Part shown: positions 1 through 8,996 of the stretch, one piece after another
Layout of the letters: each line of letters opens with the position of its first letter
How positions within the stretch are numbered: the stretch's first letter is position 1
Assembly (NCBI RefSeq): GCF_014651535.1
Contig: NZ_BMXB01000002.1
Coordinates: 372,001 to 436,000 of the forward strand
Length of the DNA stretch: 64,000 nt
DNA from: Salinimicrobium marinum
GTDB lineage: Bacteria > Bacteroidota > Bacteroidia > Flavobacteriales > Flavobacteriaceae
Direction of reading: 5' to 3'
Made by a program: the position numbers and the translations under genes
The notes under the pieces: generated by a model
Seen by the model: only the letters and a program-made list of their open reading frames with translations
What the model was told of the DNA's origin: nothing
Database searches by the model: none

Positions 1-1
1 C

Positions 2-187
2 GAAACCTATTCTGATGTTTCACAGCTAAAGGAAGAATTATCTAATCGACGGGAAGAGATCCAATGCGTAGTAGGAAATGGAATTACAAAAAACGCAGTG
101 AGTTTTGGCCAAACGCAGCATCCGGAATTGTGGGATTATGCAGATAATGTAGACACTTTGGATTTTCTGATCAATAAACTGAATTAA
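2..187 (+). CDS. Acyl-CoA reductase (LuxC-like), C-terminal end only
   Basis: The reading frame is open from the window edge to a TAA at 185-187 and gives about 61 residues. The tail contains a G-x-x-FGQ-x-x-x-PELWDYAD-x-VDTL pattern, which I recognise as the C-terminus of the LuxC-type acyl-CoA reductase that sits next to serC in many flavobacteria. Members use NADPH to reduce acyl-CoA or acyl thioesters to aldehydes; the physiological substrate in these bacteria is not known to me. The catalytic part lies outside the window, so the call rests on the tail and the serC neighbour. Confidence 0.6.
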   Translation, partial: ETYSDVSQLKEELSNRREEIQCVVGNGITKNAVSFGQTQHPELWDYADNVDTLDFLINKLN

Positions 188-316
188 ATTTTAATACTTC
201 TGAAGAAACCTGCAACCAATGGTTTTTCAGAAAAAAGGTGAATTCTTAAATTATCATTTTCCTAACAGGGAAAACCTAAGGATTTTATCATATTTGTAAC
301 TGTTAAAAAACTTCAT

Positions 317-1381
317 ATGAAAAAACATAATTATAGTGCCGGCCCCTGCATTCTTCCGCAGGAAGTATTCCAGGAGGCTTCTCAGGCAGTCCTTGATTTC
401 AACAACACAGGGTTATCCATTCTTGAAATCTCCCATCGAAGCAAGGAATTTGTAGATGTAATGGAGGAGGCCCGGAATCTTGCACTCGAACTATTGGGTC
501 TAGAAGGAAAAGGATACAAAGCCCTGTTTTTACAGGGAGGTGCAAGCACCCAGTTTCTTATGGTGGCTTACAACCTGTTACAGGTGAAAGCCGGATACCT
601 TAACACCGGAGCCTGGTCTACCAAAGCAATCAAAGAAGCCAAACTTTTTGGGGATGTGGCCGAAGTAGCCTCTTCTGCCGATAAAGATTTTAGATATATT
701 CCAAAAGGATATTTTATTCCTTCAGATGTTGATTACTTTCACTGTACCAGTAACAATACTATCTACGGAACCCAAATTAAAGAATTCCCGAATACTCCGA
801 AGCCCATCGTTTGTGACATGAGCAGCGATATATTCTCTAGAGAACTGGATTTTTCTAAATTTGACCTGATCTATGCAGGTGCTCAGAAAAATTTAGGTCC
901 GGCGGGAACTACTCTGGTAGTCATTAAAGAAGATATACTGGGAAAAGTGGAAAGATCTATACCTTCCATGATGGATTACAAGATCCATATCAATAAAGCG
1001 AGCATGTTCAATACACCAGCGGTATTTGCGGTATATACTTCAATGCTGACACTGAGATGGATCAAAAAGAACGGCGGAATTGCAGCAATGGAAGAGAGAA
1101 ACGAAAAGAAAGCTGCTCTGTTATATTCAGAAATTGACATTAATCCATTATTTCAGGGATATGCAGATAAAAAGGATCGTTCTACTATGAACGCGACTTT
1201 CACATTATTAAATGACGACCTAAAGGAAACCTTTGATACCATGTGGAAGGAAGCCGGAGTAAACGGATTAAACGGCCACCGAAGTGTTGGAGGTTATCGT
1301 GCATCTATGTACAATGCCCTTCCACTGGAAAGTGTACAGGTACTAGTAGACGTGATGAGTGAATTAGAACGTAAGGCATAA
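317..1381 (+). CDS. serC: Phosphoserine aminotransferase
   Basis: PLP-dependent transaminase converting 3-phosphohydroxypyruvate and glutamate to O-phosphoserine and 2-oxoglutarate, the second step of serine synthesis. The protein has 354 residues, normal for SerC. The N-terminus has the typical NYSAGPCILP signature, FLQGGAS (residues 71-77) forms part of the phosphate site, and AGAQKNLGPAG holds the Schiff-base lysine at K191. The conserved HRSVGGYRASMYNA block is near the end. It is followed after 28 bases by serA on the same strand, so the two are almost certainly one operon. A weak -7-like element (CATATTTG) lies about 20 bases before the ATG. No damage is seen. Confidence 0.97.
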   Translation: MKKHNYSAGPCILPQEVFQEASQAVLDFNNTGLSILEISHRSKEFVDVMEEARNLALELLGLEGKGYKALFLQGGASTQFLMVAYNLLQVKAGYLNTGAWSTKAIKEAKLFGDVAEVASSADKDFRYIPKGYFIPSDVDYFHCTSNNTIYGTQIKEFPNTPKPIVCDMSSDIFSRELDFSKFDLIYAGAQKNLGPAGTTLVVIKEDILGKVERSIPSMMDYKIHINKASMFNTPAVFAVYTSMLTLRWIKKNGGIAAMEERNEKKAALLYSEIDINPLFQGYADKKDRSTMNATFTLLNDDLKETFDTMWKEAGVNGLNGHRSVGGYRASMYNALPLESVQVLVDVMSELERKA

Positions 1382-1409
1382 TAAAGGAATAAGTACAGAA
1401 AACAACTGA

Positions 1410-2363
1410 ATGAAAGTTTTAGTAAACGATCCCATATCCCAAAGCGGAATCAAAGCGCTGGAAGCGGCCGGTTTTGAAGTAGACTCTGTCAAAGTCGCCC
1501 AGGAACAGCTCAAGTCGTACATTAATGAAAATGATATCAGTGTACTTTTAGTTAGAAGTGCAACCAAAGTGCGGAAAGATCTTATTGACTCCTGCCCCAG
1601 CCTTAAACTTATTGGCCGCGGCGGAGTAGGAATGGATAATATTGATGTGGAGTATGCCAAAAGCAAAGGCATTCATGTAATCAATACACCTGCAGCTTCC
1701 TCGGAATCTGTGGCAGAGCTTGTTTTTGCACATTTATTTACCGGAGTACGTTATTTACACGATTCCAATCGAAATATGCCGCTGGAAGGTGATTCCCGGT
1801 TTAAGGAATTAAAGAAAAGTTATGCCAGAGGCAGCGAATTAAGAGGTAAAACTATTGGGATTATTGGCTTTGGCCGCATTGGCCGCCAGGTTGCAAAGAT
1901 TGCGCTGGGACTGGGAATGAAGGTGATTGCAAGCGACCAGAAAGAAGGAGAAGCAGAAATTACACTTAACTTTTATAACGACCAAACCATCACCATTCCA
2001 ATTAGGACAGAGCATGTAGATCAAATCATCGAACATGCAGATTTTATTACGTTACATGTTCCGGCGCAAAAAGAGCCTATAATAGGTAAGAAAGAGATCG
2101 AAAGAATGAAGGACGGAGCGGCGATCATTAACACCTCACGTGGCGGTGTGGTCAATGAGGTGGCATTAATCGAGGCCCTCGAATCTGGAAAACTTTCCTT
2201 TGCAGGTTTGGATACTTTCGAACAGGAACCAACTCCATCCATCCAGGTGCTTATGAACAGTCATGTTTCTTTAAGTCCGCATATTGGAGCCTCTACTGTG
2301 GAAGCACAGGAAAGAATTGGGATAGAACTGGCAGAACAGATCATACATCTTCTGAAGAAGTAA
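1410..2363 (+). CDS. serA: D-3-phosphoglycerate dehydrogenase, short form
   Basis: D-2-hydroxyacid dehydrogenase oxidising 3-phosphoglycerate to 3-phosphohydroxypyruvate with NAD, the first step of serine synthesis; its product is the substrate of the SerC upstream. There are 317 residues, with the Rossmann motif GFGRIGR at 153-159, the INTSRGG catalytic arginine block and the SPHIGAST catalytic histidine block. The C-terminal ACT domain of E. coli-type SerA is absent, so allosteric serine inhibition through that domain is not expected. A strong terminator follows. Confidence 0.93.
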   Translation: MKVLVNDPISQSGIKALEAAGFEVDSVKVAQEQLKSYINENDISVLLVRSATKVRKDLIDSCPSLKLIGRGGVGMDNIDVEYAKSKGIHVINTPAASSESVAELVFAHLFTGVRYLHDSNRNMPLEGDSRFKELKKSYARGSELRGKTIGIIGFGRIGRQVAKIALGLGMKVIASDQKEGEAEITLNFYNDQTITIPIRTEHVDQIIEHADFITLHVPAQKEPIIGKKEIERMKDGAAIINTSRGGVVNEVALIEALESGKLSFAGLDTFEQEPTPSIQVLMNSHVSLSPHIGASTVEAQERIGIELAEQIIHLLKK

Positions 2364-2385
2364 CCTTTTAATTTAAGATTTTATT

Positions 2386-2415
2386 AAATGCTTCTGTTAA
2401 AAGAAGCATTTTTTT
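2386..2415 (+). terminator. Rho-independent terminator after serC-serA
   Basis: A 10-bp perfect stem (AAATGCTTCT at 2386-2395 with AGAAGCATTT at 2402-2411) with a six-base loop, running into a T tract. It sits 22 bases after the serA stop and closes the serine operon. Confidence 0.9.
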
Positions 2416-2490
2416 ATGTCAAAATCTTTCTGGATTAAGGGGTTGAGTATAAAAAACAGTAAATTGAAGTAAACCTATAAAAAGTAAAAA

Positions 2491-3099
2491 ATGGCTTCAA
2501 TATTAGATTTTTTAGAATCAGATACAGGAAAACAGTTTATTCAGAAATCAAGCAAAGAGGTAGATGAAAGTCCGGAGAAAGTGAAATCGGCTTTAGGAAT
2601 GGCCCTTCCGATGCTTTTGGGAGCGATGAAAAATAACAGCCAGAGTGAAGATGGCAAAGAAAACCTGAACAAAGCACTTGAAGATGAAAAGCATGATGGT
2701 TCTGTTCTGGACAACCTAAAATCCGGAAATATTTCTGCACTACTGGAGGAAGGATCGGGCGTTGTCAAACATATTTTTGGAGGTAAACAAGGTTCGATTG
2801 CCGAAGGTGTAGGTTCTGCTGTGGGCATGGAGAGTTCGAAGGTTACAAAACTATTGCAAATGGCCGCTCCTGTTGTCATGGGAATCCTCGGAAAACAAAA
2901 AAGAAAAGACCAAGTTGGGAAAGGCGGAATTTCAGATCTTTTAGGATCGGTTCTCGGTACCAATTCCTCTCATGATCAATCCTTGCTGGAAACTTTTATG
3001 GATTCTGCAGGCGATGGTACTATTGCAAAAGATGTCGCCGGAAAACTCTTTGGCGGAAAAGATAAATCGAAAGGCCTGGGTAGTTTTTTCAAAGGCTGA
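2491..3099 (+). CDS. DUF937 family protein
   Basis: A 202-residue soluble protein with the glycine/alanine-rich, lysine-rich composition and the repeated 'LPMLLGAM ... VVMGILG' helices of DUF937 proteins. Two such helical repeats can be seen (about residues 10-45 and 115-155) and a Gly/Lys-rich tail ends the protein. The molecular function of DUF937 is unknown; no catalytic motif is visible. It commonly follows serA in flavobacteria. It has its own leader after the serA terminator, so it is probably transcribed separately. Confidence 0.8.
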   Translation: MASILDFLESDTGKQFIQKSSKEVDESPEKVKSALGMALPMLLGAMKNNSQSEDGKENLNKALEDEKHDGSVLDNLKSGNISALLEEGSGVVKHIFGGKQGSIAEGVGSAVGMESSKVTKLLQMAAPVVMGILGKQKRKDQVGKGGISDLLGSVLGTNSSHDQSLLETFMDSAGDGTIAKDVAGKLFGGKDKSKGLGSFFKG

Positions 3100-3159
3100 T
3101 TTACTGGAACAGAATTATTTATTTCTTTTTATTTGCTAACTTACATCAAAGAAAACACT

Positions 3160-3618
3160 ATGAAAAACCTTCTTTATTTCCTGCTTCTTGGATTATTTAT
3201 ATACAGCTGCTCTACCACGCAGTCCAGGAATGGTGTACTTTACGGAGAGGAAGGTTTGGGACCTTATGACACCACAGACACTGCTGCAGCCAACGATACG
3301 GTGCGCATTGCAAATGACAGCCTGGAATACGAAATCATAATTATTGAACCCGGATTTTCCACCTTTTTAAATTCAATTGCAAGACCAGAAGGCTACTATT
3401 CGCAGTCCTATCTGGAAAATAAAAACCGGTTTCTGGTTGCAGATTACAACCAGAGAGTTCAACAACCTTTTCGATATGATGCTAATATCTATGAACAGCA
3501 AATTAATTACGATCCCCAAATAGATTATGGTTACGAAGTGAATTACAAACTGTATTACTGGTTTGTGTATTTATCACAAAGATATAATCAGCGGTTTTCG
3601 GTGCCTACCAGGATTTAA
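3160..3618 (+). CDS. Small DUF-less lipoprotein
   Basis: The start chosen is the ATG at 3160, because it gives a clean lipoprotein signal (MKN, hydrophobic stretch, then LFIYSC with the lipid-bearing cysteine at about residue 17). The longer frame beginning at 3133 would put nine charged residues in front of the signal. The mature part is about 135 residues, rich in Tyr, Asn, Gln and Asp, with no known motif. A flavobacterial outer-membrane or periplasmic lipoprotein of unknown function is the best description. Confidence 0.75.
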   Translation: MKNLLYFLLLGLFIYSCSTTQSRNGVLYGEEGLGPYDTTDTAAANDTVRIANDSLEYEIIIIEPGFSTFLNSIARPEGYYSQSYLENKNRFLVADYNQRVQQPFRYDANIYEQQINYDPQIDYGYEVNYKLYYWFVYLSQRYNQRFSVPTRI

Positions 3619-3662
3619 CATGAATAGAAAAAATACATTTCCATAACCCAATTTGTTTTTAA

Positions 3663-3670
3663 TATCTTTG
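3663..3670 (+). promoter_or_regulatory. Bacteroidetes -7 promoter element
   Basis: TATCTTTG matches the Bacteroidetes -7 consensus TAnnTTTG exactly. It ends four bases before the ATG of the gene at 3675, so the transcript would be leaderless or nearly so. No convincing -33 TTTG was found at the usual spacing. Confidence 0.6.
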
Positions 3671-3674
3671 CGTT

Positions 3675-3995
3675 ATGGAAAAGTTGAAAGAACGTTGGGG
3701 AATTTCCTCAACCTGGCAAATTATCTTGATAATAACCGTCTTTGGTTTAACAGGATCTTCTTCCGTATATGTCGCTAAACCGCTACTTGAAATGCTGGGA
3801 TTGGCCAGAATGAATTTTTCACCGGATTTCTGGTGGGGTGGATTCAGTTATTATGTTCTTCGTATCCTCCTTATTTTTCCGATTTATCAGGTATTGCTGG
3901 TATGCTATGGTTGGATTTTCGGCCAGTTCAAATTCTTCTGGTCGTTTGAGAAGAATATGCTGGGAAGAATTGGATTTTCAAGATTGATTAAATAA
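3675..3995 (+). CDS. Small membrane protein, DUF6787-like
   Basis: A 106-residue protein with two or three hydrophobic segments (about residues 15-35, 50-75 and the end of the chain). The N-terminal MEKLKERWGISSTWQ and the TGSSS-x-x-VAKP pattern match a small flavobacterial family that I know as DUF6787; function unknown. It is directly followed by the small exported protein and the TonB receptor, with a gap of only five bases to the next start, so it may belong to the same transcript. Confidence 0.7.
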   Translation: MEKLKERWGISSTWQIILIITVFGLTGSSSVYVAKPLLEMLGLARMNFSPDFWWGGFSYYVLRILLIFPIYQVLLVCYGWIFGQFKFFWSFEKNMLGRIGFSRLIK

Positions 3996-4000
3996 TTCTT

Positions 4001-4318
4001 TTGAAATTAATTACCAAATACGGTCTGATTTTTCTGGTTTCACTGCTGTTGTTTCCTTCCGCAGTAAAACTTGCACATTTCTTTGCCAATCACGAGCATA
4101 CCTATTGCAACCATTATTCAGAAGGTCATTTCCACGAAAAAAATCTGGATTGTGAACTTTTTAAGTTTCAGCAAGCCCCTATTTCTTCGGCTGCACTTTT
4201 TAGTTATGAATTTCATATTCCGGATATAGAGAATTCAAAACCTGTTTCTGCTTATATTTTCCTAAGTGATCATCAAAAACTTCCATTCAGTTTAAGGGGT
4301 CCTCCATCCCTGGCTTAA
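4001..4318 (+). CDS. Small His-rich exported protein upstream of TonB receptor
   Basis: The frame starts at a TTG at 4001; no in-frame ATG lies between it and the hydrophobic signal segment, so TTG is the likely start. The 105-residue product has an N-terminal signal or anchor (about residues 5-27), followed by a short His/Cys-rich stretch (HFFANHEHTYCNHYSEGHFHEK) spread over about 22 residues. Such composition suggests metal binding in the periplasm. It precedes the His-rich TonB receptor by 58 bases. The family is unknown to me; a role as a metal-handling partner of the receptor is an inference. Confidence 0.6.
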   Translation: MKLITKYGLIFLVSLLLFPSAVKLAHFFANHEHTYCNHYSEGHFHEKNLDCELFKFQQAPISSAALFSYEFHIPDIENSKPVSAYIFLSDHQKLPFSLRGPPSLA

Positions 4319-4376
4319 TTCCACAGAAGTTTTTTAGGGGCTATTGCCCATTATACCTATCACTTAATTTCAATCA

Positions 4377-6668
4377 ATGAAAAACATATTTCTACTGCTA
4401 TTTATAGCAGTGACTACTTTTAGCTATGGTCAAAATTCCCTTAACGGACAAGTTAAAGACGAATCTACAAATCAACCTGTGGTAGGTGCCACAGTATATA
4501 TCTCTAAACTGGATATCGGTACCATAACAGATCTTGATGGGGAATTTTCTTTTCAGGGCATATCAAACGGAACCTACAACCTCCTGGTTTCTTCACTGGG
4601 ATATTCCAGTAGAACGAGAAGTATCGTCGTTCCATCAAAGGAGGCTCTTGAAATAATACTTTCCCCTTCTGCCATTGAAATGGAAGAGATCATCATCTCT
4701 ACTCCTTTTCATCAACTTCAAAGTGAAAACGTCATGAAGGTAGAACGCGCAACACTAGAGGAAATTTCCAGAACAGGAGCCATTAATCTGGCAGAAGGAC
4801 TTACTCAGATTGCCGGGGTGGAAAGTATTACTACCGGCACAGGAATAGGAAAACCGGTAATTAGAGGTTTAAGTTCGAATCGGGTACTTGTCTATACGCA
4901 GGGAGTTAGATTTGAAAATCAGCAGTTCGGGGATGAGCATGGCTTGGGAATAAGTGATTCAGGCGTGGAAAGTGTGGAAGTGATCAAAGGACCTGCTTCC
5001 TTACTCTACGGGAGCGATGCTTTAGGTGGAGTATTATATCTTAATCCGGAAAGATATGCACCTGTTAGAACCTCACAGCTCGATGCGGGTTTTACCTATA
5101 ATACCAATACTGAAGGTATAAGAACCAACGCCGGATTCAAAGCTTCTTCTAATAAGTTAAAGTTTTTATTACGTGGAAACTATGAGGTCCACAGTGATTA
5201 TAAAACCGGAAATGAGCAACGCGTCACCAATTCCAGGTTTGATGAATGGGACCTTAAAACCGGAGTGGGCTTTAGAAGCGGCGATTATCATGGTGATCTT
5301 CGCTACAACCTGAATGCCAGCAAGACCGGAATTCCTGAAGAAATCGGACTGCAATCAACCTCAAAGGATGTTTTAGAACCGTATCAACAGGTACAAAACC
5401 ACGTTCTGAGCCTGGATAATAAATTCTATTTCGATAATTCAAGCCTGGATGTAAAACTTGGTTACCTCTTTAATGACCGCAAGGAGTTTGAAGACCATCA
5501 CGAACATGAGCATGAGCATGAGACTGACCATGAACACGGCGAAGAAGAAGAGCATGACGAGGAAGAAGTCCATGAAGAACATGGAGAAGAGGCCGCCCTG
5601 GATACGCATCTGGAAACCATTAATTACGATGCAAAGTACCATTTTCCAAGAATGGGAGATTTTGAAACCATTGTAGGTGTACAGGGAATGTTCCAGAACA
5701 ACAAGAATTTTGGGGAAGAGATCCTCATTCCGGATGCCTCCATCAGAGACTTCGGAATATTGGCTACTACCCATTACCATCTGGACAATCTGGATATACA
5801 AGCTGGGATAAGATATGACAACAGGAGCATCGACAGTGAATCTTTTGGGGAAACCGGGCATGAAGGATTTATTCCTGCAGTAGACAGAAAATTTAATAGT
5901 TTTAATGGTGCCTTTGGAGTTAAATATGATTTTTCACCGGCTTTCGTCACCAGGATCAATCTTGCCACCGGATTTCGTGCGCCCAATTTAGCAGAACTTA
6001 CTTCTAACGGAAGCCACCACGGCACCAACAGGTATGAAATTGGAAATGCCAGCCTTAAAAATGAGCAGAATTATCAATTGGATCTTGCACTGGAATACCG
6101 GAATGAACACTTCGAGGTTTTTACCAATGCTTTCTACAACAACATCAGCAATTATATTTATCTCAATCCAACTGGAGAAATTATTGATGATAACAACGTT
6201 TTTGAATATGTCCAGAATAATGCCGAAATGTATGGTGGAGAAGCAGGGTTGCACATCCATCCTCATCCCTTGGATTGGTTACACATTGAAAGCACCTATG
6301 AACTGGTAATAGGAAAACAGGAGAACGGGAACTATTTGCCGTTGATTCCGGCGCAATCCATTCTTAATACCTTAAGGTTTGAATTAGGAGACCAAAAGTG
6401 GCTGAGCGAAAGTTATAGTTTTATTAGTCTTAAAAGTATTTTTGAACAGAACAGGACCAGTATTTTCGAAACTGAAACTGCAGGGTATTCCCTGCTAAGC
6501 GCAGGTTTTGGAACTTCTTTTAGCATTGATACCACTGAAGTCCAACTGCGGGTAAGCGGAAAGAATTTACTAAATGAAACCTATATTTCCCATCTTTCCC
6601 GTTTAAAAACAGACGAAATCCCAAACATGGGTAGAAATGTAAGTCTGGGAGTAAAAGTTATTCTATAA
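4377..6668 (+). CDS. TonB-dependent receptor with His/Glu-rich loop, probably metal (zinc) uptake
   Basis: An outer-membrane active transporter of 763 residues. In order: signal peptide (1-18), a CarboxypepD-regulatory-like domain (about 20-105), a TonB plug with the RGLSSNRV and GPASLLYGSDALGG motifs (about 120-225), then a beta-barrel ending in a hydrophobic strand with a terminal aliphatic residue. Residues about 372-405 carry a dense run of His, Glu and Asp (HHEHEHEHE, then EHGEEEEHDEEE) in an extracellular loop. Comparable loops occur in ZnuD-type zinc receptors, so zinc or another divalent metal is the best guess. An intact long-stem terminator follows. A heme or vitamin substrate is not ruled out. 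Confidence 0.85.
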   Translation: MKNIFLLLFIAVTTFSYGQNSLNGQVKDESTNQPVVGATVYISKLDIGTITDLDGEFSFQGISNGTYNLLVSSLGYSSRTRSIVVPSKEALEIILSPSAIEMEEIIISTPFHQLQSENVMKVERATLEEISRTGAINLAEGLTQIAGVESITTGTGIGKPVIRGLSSNRVLVYTQGVRFENQQFGDEHGLGISDSGVESVEVIKGPASLLYGSDALGGVLYLNPERYAPVRTSQLDAGFTYNTNTEGIRTNAGFKASSNKLKFLLRGNYEVHSDYKTGNEQRVTNSRFDEWDLKTGVGFRSGDYHGDLRYNLNASKTGIPEEIGLQSTSKDVLEPYQQVQNHVLSLDNKFYFDNSSLDVKLGYLFNDRKEFEDHHEHEHEHETDHEHGEEEEHDEEEVHEEHGEEAALDTHLETINYDAKYHFPRMGDFETIVGVQGMFQNNKNFGEEILIPDASIRDFGILATTHYHLDNLDIQAGIRYDNRSIDSESFGETGHEGFIPAVDRKFNSFNGAFGVKYDFSPAFVTRINLATGFRAPNLAELTSNGSHHGTNRYEIGNASLKNEQNYQLDLALEYRNEHFEVFTNAFYNNISNYIYLNPTGEIIDDNNVFEYVQNNAEMYGGEAGLHIHPHPLDWLHIESTYELVIGKQENGNYLPLIPAQSILNTLRFELGDQKWLSESYSFISLKSIFEQNRTSIFETETAGYSLLSAGFGTSFSIDTTEVQLRVSGKNLLNETYISHLSRLKTDEIPNMGRNVSLGVKVIL

Positions 6669-6684
6669 AAAGTACGGGTAAGCA

Positions 6685-6764
6685 AAAAAGCTGTCTGAAA
6701 GACTTCTCTTCTTCAACCCCCTTTCGGGACAGGTTGACAGAAATAGTCTTTCAGACAGCTTTTT
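6685..6764. terminator. 20-bp perfect stem terminator between convergent genes
   Basis: Bases 6685-6704 (AAAAAGCTGTCTGAAAGACT) are the exact reverse complement of 6745-6764, with a 40-base loop. The arms begin with A runs and end with T runs, so it can act in both directions, between the TonB receptor (+) and the gene at 6774 (-). The loop carries a CAGGTTGAC piece shared with the intergenic repeats at 18406 and 45561. Confidence 0.85.
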
Positions 6765-6773
6765 AATATTTTT

Positions 6774-7067
6774 TTAAAGAGCTTCCACTTCAATATAACT
6801 CTCTTCCTTTTTCCATACAAAAGTATAGAGCCACATTAAGGTAAAAGTTGGTATCACATCTGTAAACGGAAGGATCTCTTCTAAAAAGACGATCACAGAA
6901 GCAAGTTTTCCTTTTCTTCCGGGATACATTTCCGACATTTTTTTTGCTGCATATGGTGCCCATGCAAGATCTAAAAATGGACCAACAAGTGGAATGGACA
7001 TAGATGCCATACCTATGGCATCATAAACCACACTTTTTATTAGCAATTTCTTTTTCTGAATATTCAT
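6774..7067 (-). CDS. Hypothetical small membrane protein
   Basis: The 97-residue product has hydrophobic segments at about residues 18-35 and 70-88 and a basic middle with PGRKGK. The arrangement (GMASMSIPLVGPFLDLAWAP, then FLEEILPFTDVIPT) looks like a hairpin-type inner-membrane protein I have seen in other flavobacteria under no name. No catalytic residues can be assigned. It is alone between two terminator or gap regions. Confidence 0.65.
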   Translation of the reverse strand: MNIQKKKLLIKSVVYDAIGMASMSIPLVGPFLDLAWAPYAAKKMSEMYPGRKGKLASVIVFLEEILPFTDVIPTFTLMWLYTFVWKKEESYIEVEAL

Positions 7068-7219
7068 CGAGCTGATTTTTATTTATTTAAAGCAAAAAAA
7101 GTGCCAGATTCCAGGGTAGAAGGATCGCTGCACTGAAAGATACAGAAAGTGCATTCACTTTAAATAAAAGATCACAACAAGGTTTCCTGTCTGCCCTTCA
7201 TTCTCTTTTCCCTATTAAA

Positions 7220-7762
7220 CTACTTCAGCTTATCTGCAAAGGATTGTTTAAGTTTCTGCACTTTTGGATCAATAATGATCTGGCAGTAAGGCTGACTCCG
7301 GTGCTGGTTGTAATAATCCCTATGCTCCTGTTCAGCTTCATAAAAAGGTCCGGCTTCTGTTATTTCCGTTACAATTGGATTGCTGAAAACTTCCTCTTCC
7401 TTCAATTGGTTTACTACTTTTTCTGCCAGTCTTTTTTGTTCTTCAGAATGGTAAAATATTGCACTTCTATACTGAGTTCCCAAATCATTCTGCTGCCTGT
7501 TTAATGTAGTTGGATCGTGCGTGGTAAAAAATATCTTCAGAAGATCTTCATACGAGATCCTCTCACTGTCAAAATGGATTTCTATCGCCTCTGCATGTCC
7601 GGTTCTACCTGTGATTACCTCTCGGTATGGTGGATTTTTTATGTTCCCTCCGGTAAACCCTGAAATCACTTTCTCTACTCCTTTTACTCTTTGAAAAACT
7701 GCTTCGGTACACCAAAAACAGCCTCCTGCAAACGTCGCTTTTTCTAATTTCTCTTTACTCAT
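7220..7762 (-). CDS. msrA: Peptide-methionine (S)-S-oxide reductase
   Basis: Repairs methionine-S-sulfoxide in oxidised proteins using thioredoxin. The 180-residue protein has the hallmark GCFWCTE at residues 14-20, with catalytic cysteine C15, plus the conserved GYTGG-equivalent FTGG, HAEAI and GTQYRSAIF blocks. It is a single-domain MsrA without the fused MsrB of some species. The two C-terminal recycling cysteines are reduced to one (QPYCQ), so its resolving mechanism may differ from the E. coli enzyme. Confidence 0.97.
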   Translation of the reverse strand: MSKEKLEKATFAGGCFWCTEAVFQRVKGVEKVISGFTGGNIKNPPYREVITGRTGHAEAIEIHFDSERISYEDLLKIFFTTHDPTTLNRQQNDLGTQYRSAIFYHSEEQKRLAEKVVNQLKEEEVFSNPIVTEITEAGPFYEAEQEHRDYYNQHRSQPYCQIIIDPKVQKLKQSFADKLK

Positions 7763-8196
7763 AATCCCAAATTACCATTTTATAAAATAAAAGTAAAGCC
7801 AAATCAAGTGTTACCTTCTTGTTTTAACTAATATTTGGCAGCTCACCGCAATGGCAGCCCCTGCCGTTTATATCATCTTAAGATTAGATGTATCTTTAAA
7901 AACCCATGACCTGACCAAGAGATTATTATCTTTTTTTGCCTTTTTTTCTGCATATATGCAAAATTTTAAATACGCAGGATCCCTTCTTTTAAAAAAAAAC
8001 TGAAATTTTTCTCCTGTATCGTATTTTTAATTTTCAGTTTAAATAGCTCCAGGGAATTAGCTTATGACCAGAGTCTTAAGGATCTTTTAGAAGAACCTGA
8101 AAGACTTGATTTCTCCCTGAGGCTTGTTTAATTTATTGACTATAATTCGGATAAAAACATCATTAAAGATTAATATTGCAGAAGATAAATTTAAAT
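7763..8196. other. Gap between msrA and the ABC gene
   Basis: An AT-rich divergent intergenic region. It contains a possible broken small ORF at 7956-8131 (described separately), T-rich runs near 7931-7950, and a plain AT-rich leader before the ABC transporter gene. I see no RNA gene or clear terminator. Confidence 0.5.
7956..8131 (+). pseudogene. Possible small exported protein split by an A9 run
   Basis: An ATG at 7956 opens a 15-codon frame that stops just after a run of nine A residues (7991-7999). If the run were one base longer, the frame would continue through a hydrophobic, signal-like stretch (KFFSCIVFLIFSLNSS) and a charged tail (LKDLLEEPERLDF) to a TAA at 8129-8131, about 58 residues. 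Either this is a decayed gene, a homopolymer sequencing error, or a slippage-controlled small gene. No homologue is recognised. Confidence 0.3.
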
Positions 8197-8856
8197 ATGA
8201 TAGAAGCTAAGGAAATCCATAAGTCATACAATGATCTTCATGTTCTTAAAGGAGTGAATTTACATATCCCTAAGGGAGAAATAGTTTCGATTGTAGGAGC
8301 TTCGGGCGCCGGGAAAACCACACTGCTCCAAATACTTGGAACCCTTGATTTACCTGACCGTAGGCAGGAAAGTGAATTGTTCGTCAACAACACCAATATT
8401 TATTCCCTGTCGTCCAAAGAGTTATCAAAATTCAGAAATGAGAATATCGGATTTATTTTTCAGTTTCATCAGCTCCTTCCGGAGTTTACTGCACTGGAAA
8501 ATATTTGTATTCCGGCTTTTATTAAAAAGACGCCAAAAGCAGAGGCGGAGAAAAGAGGAAAAGAACTTCTTGATTTTCTAGGTCTGGCACCAAGAGCAAA
8601 TCACAAACCATCGGAACTGAGTGGCGGAGAGCAACAAAGAGTAGCCGTGGCACGATCCCTCATCAATAACCCCGGGGTCATTTTTGCCGACGAACCCTCG
8701 GGAAATCTTGACAGTGAATCGGCTGAGAACCTTCACAAACTCTTTTTTGAACTTCGGAAGGAATTTGGGCAAACCTTTGTTATTGTTACCCATAATGAAG
8801 AGCTTGCGAATATGGCCGACCGAAAACTCACGATGGTGGATGGAAATATCGTTTAA
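8197..8856 (+). CDS. ABC transporter ATP-binding protein, LolD-like
   Basis: A 219-residue ATPase of the MacB/LolD family. Walker A GASGAGKT is at 34-41, the signature LSGGEQQ starts at 141, and Walker B VIFADEP is at 161-167 followed by the D-loop SGNLD. The LolD-type insert between the Walker A helix and the Q loop is present ([10 protein letters not shown]). The start at 8197 is preferred to the TTG at 8176 because the protein then begins [11 protein letters not shown], as LolD proteins do. No permease is next to it; in flavobacteria the LolCE partner is usually elsewhere. Likely role: lipoprotein release to the outer membrane, or another MacB-type export. Confidence 0.85.
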   Translation: MIEAKEIHKSYNDLHVLKGVNLHIPKGEIVSIVGASGAGKTTLLQILGTLDLPDRRQESELFVNNTNIYSLSSKELSKFRNENIGFIFQFHQLLPEFTALENICIPAFIKKTPKAEAEKRGKELLDFLGLAPRANHKPSELSGGEQQRVAVARSLINNPGVIFADEPSGNLDSESAENLHKLFFELRKEFGQTFVIVTHNEELANMADRKLTMVDGNIV

Positions 8857-8996
8857 AGTTAGAAATACGCTGTACGGGTGCAAACGCCAAAAAATATTCT
8901 TGCATTCGTGGCTATTATAATATCCTCTCGTCACTAAATTTTGAGAAAACATAAAGCCCTTCAAAGAGTTGGGAGAACCAAAAACAACTATACAAT

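Noticed and set aside
5458-5676. Plus-strand Met-rich frame inside the TonB receptor
   Set aside because: A frame shadow of the His/Glu-rich loop; its repetitive composition explains it.
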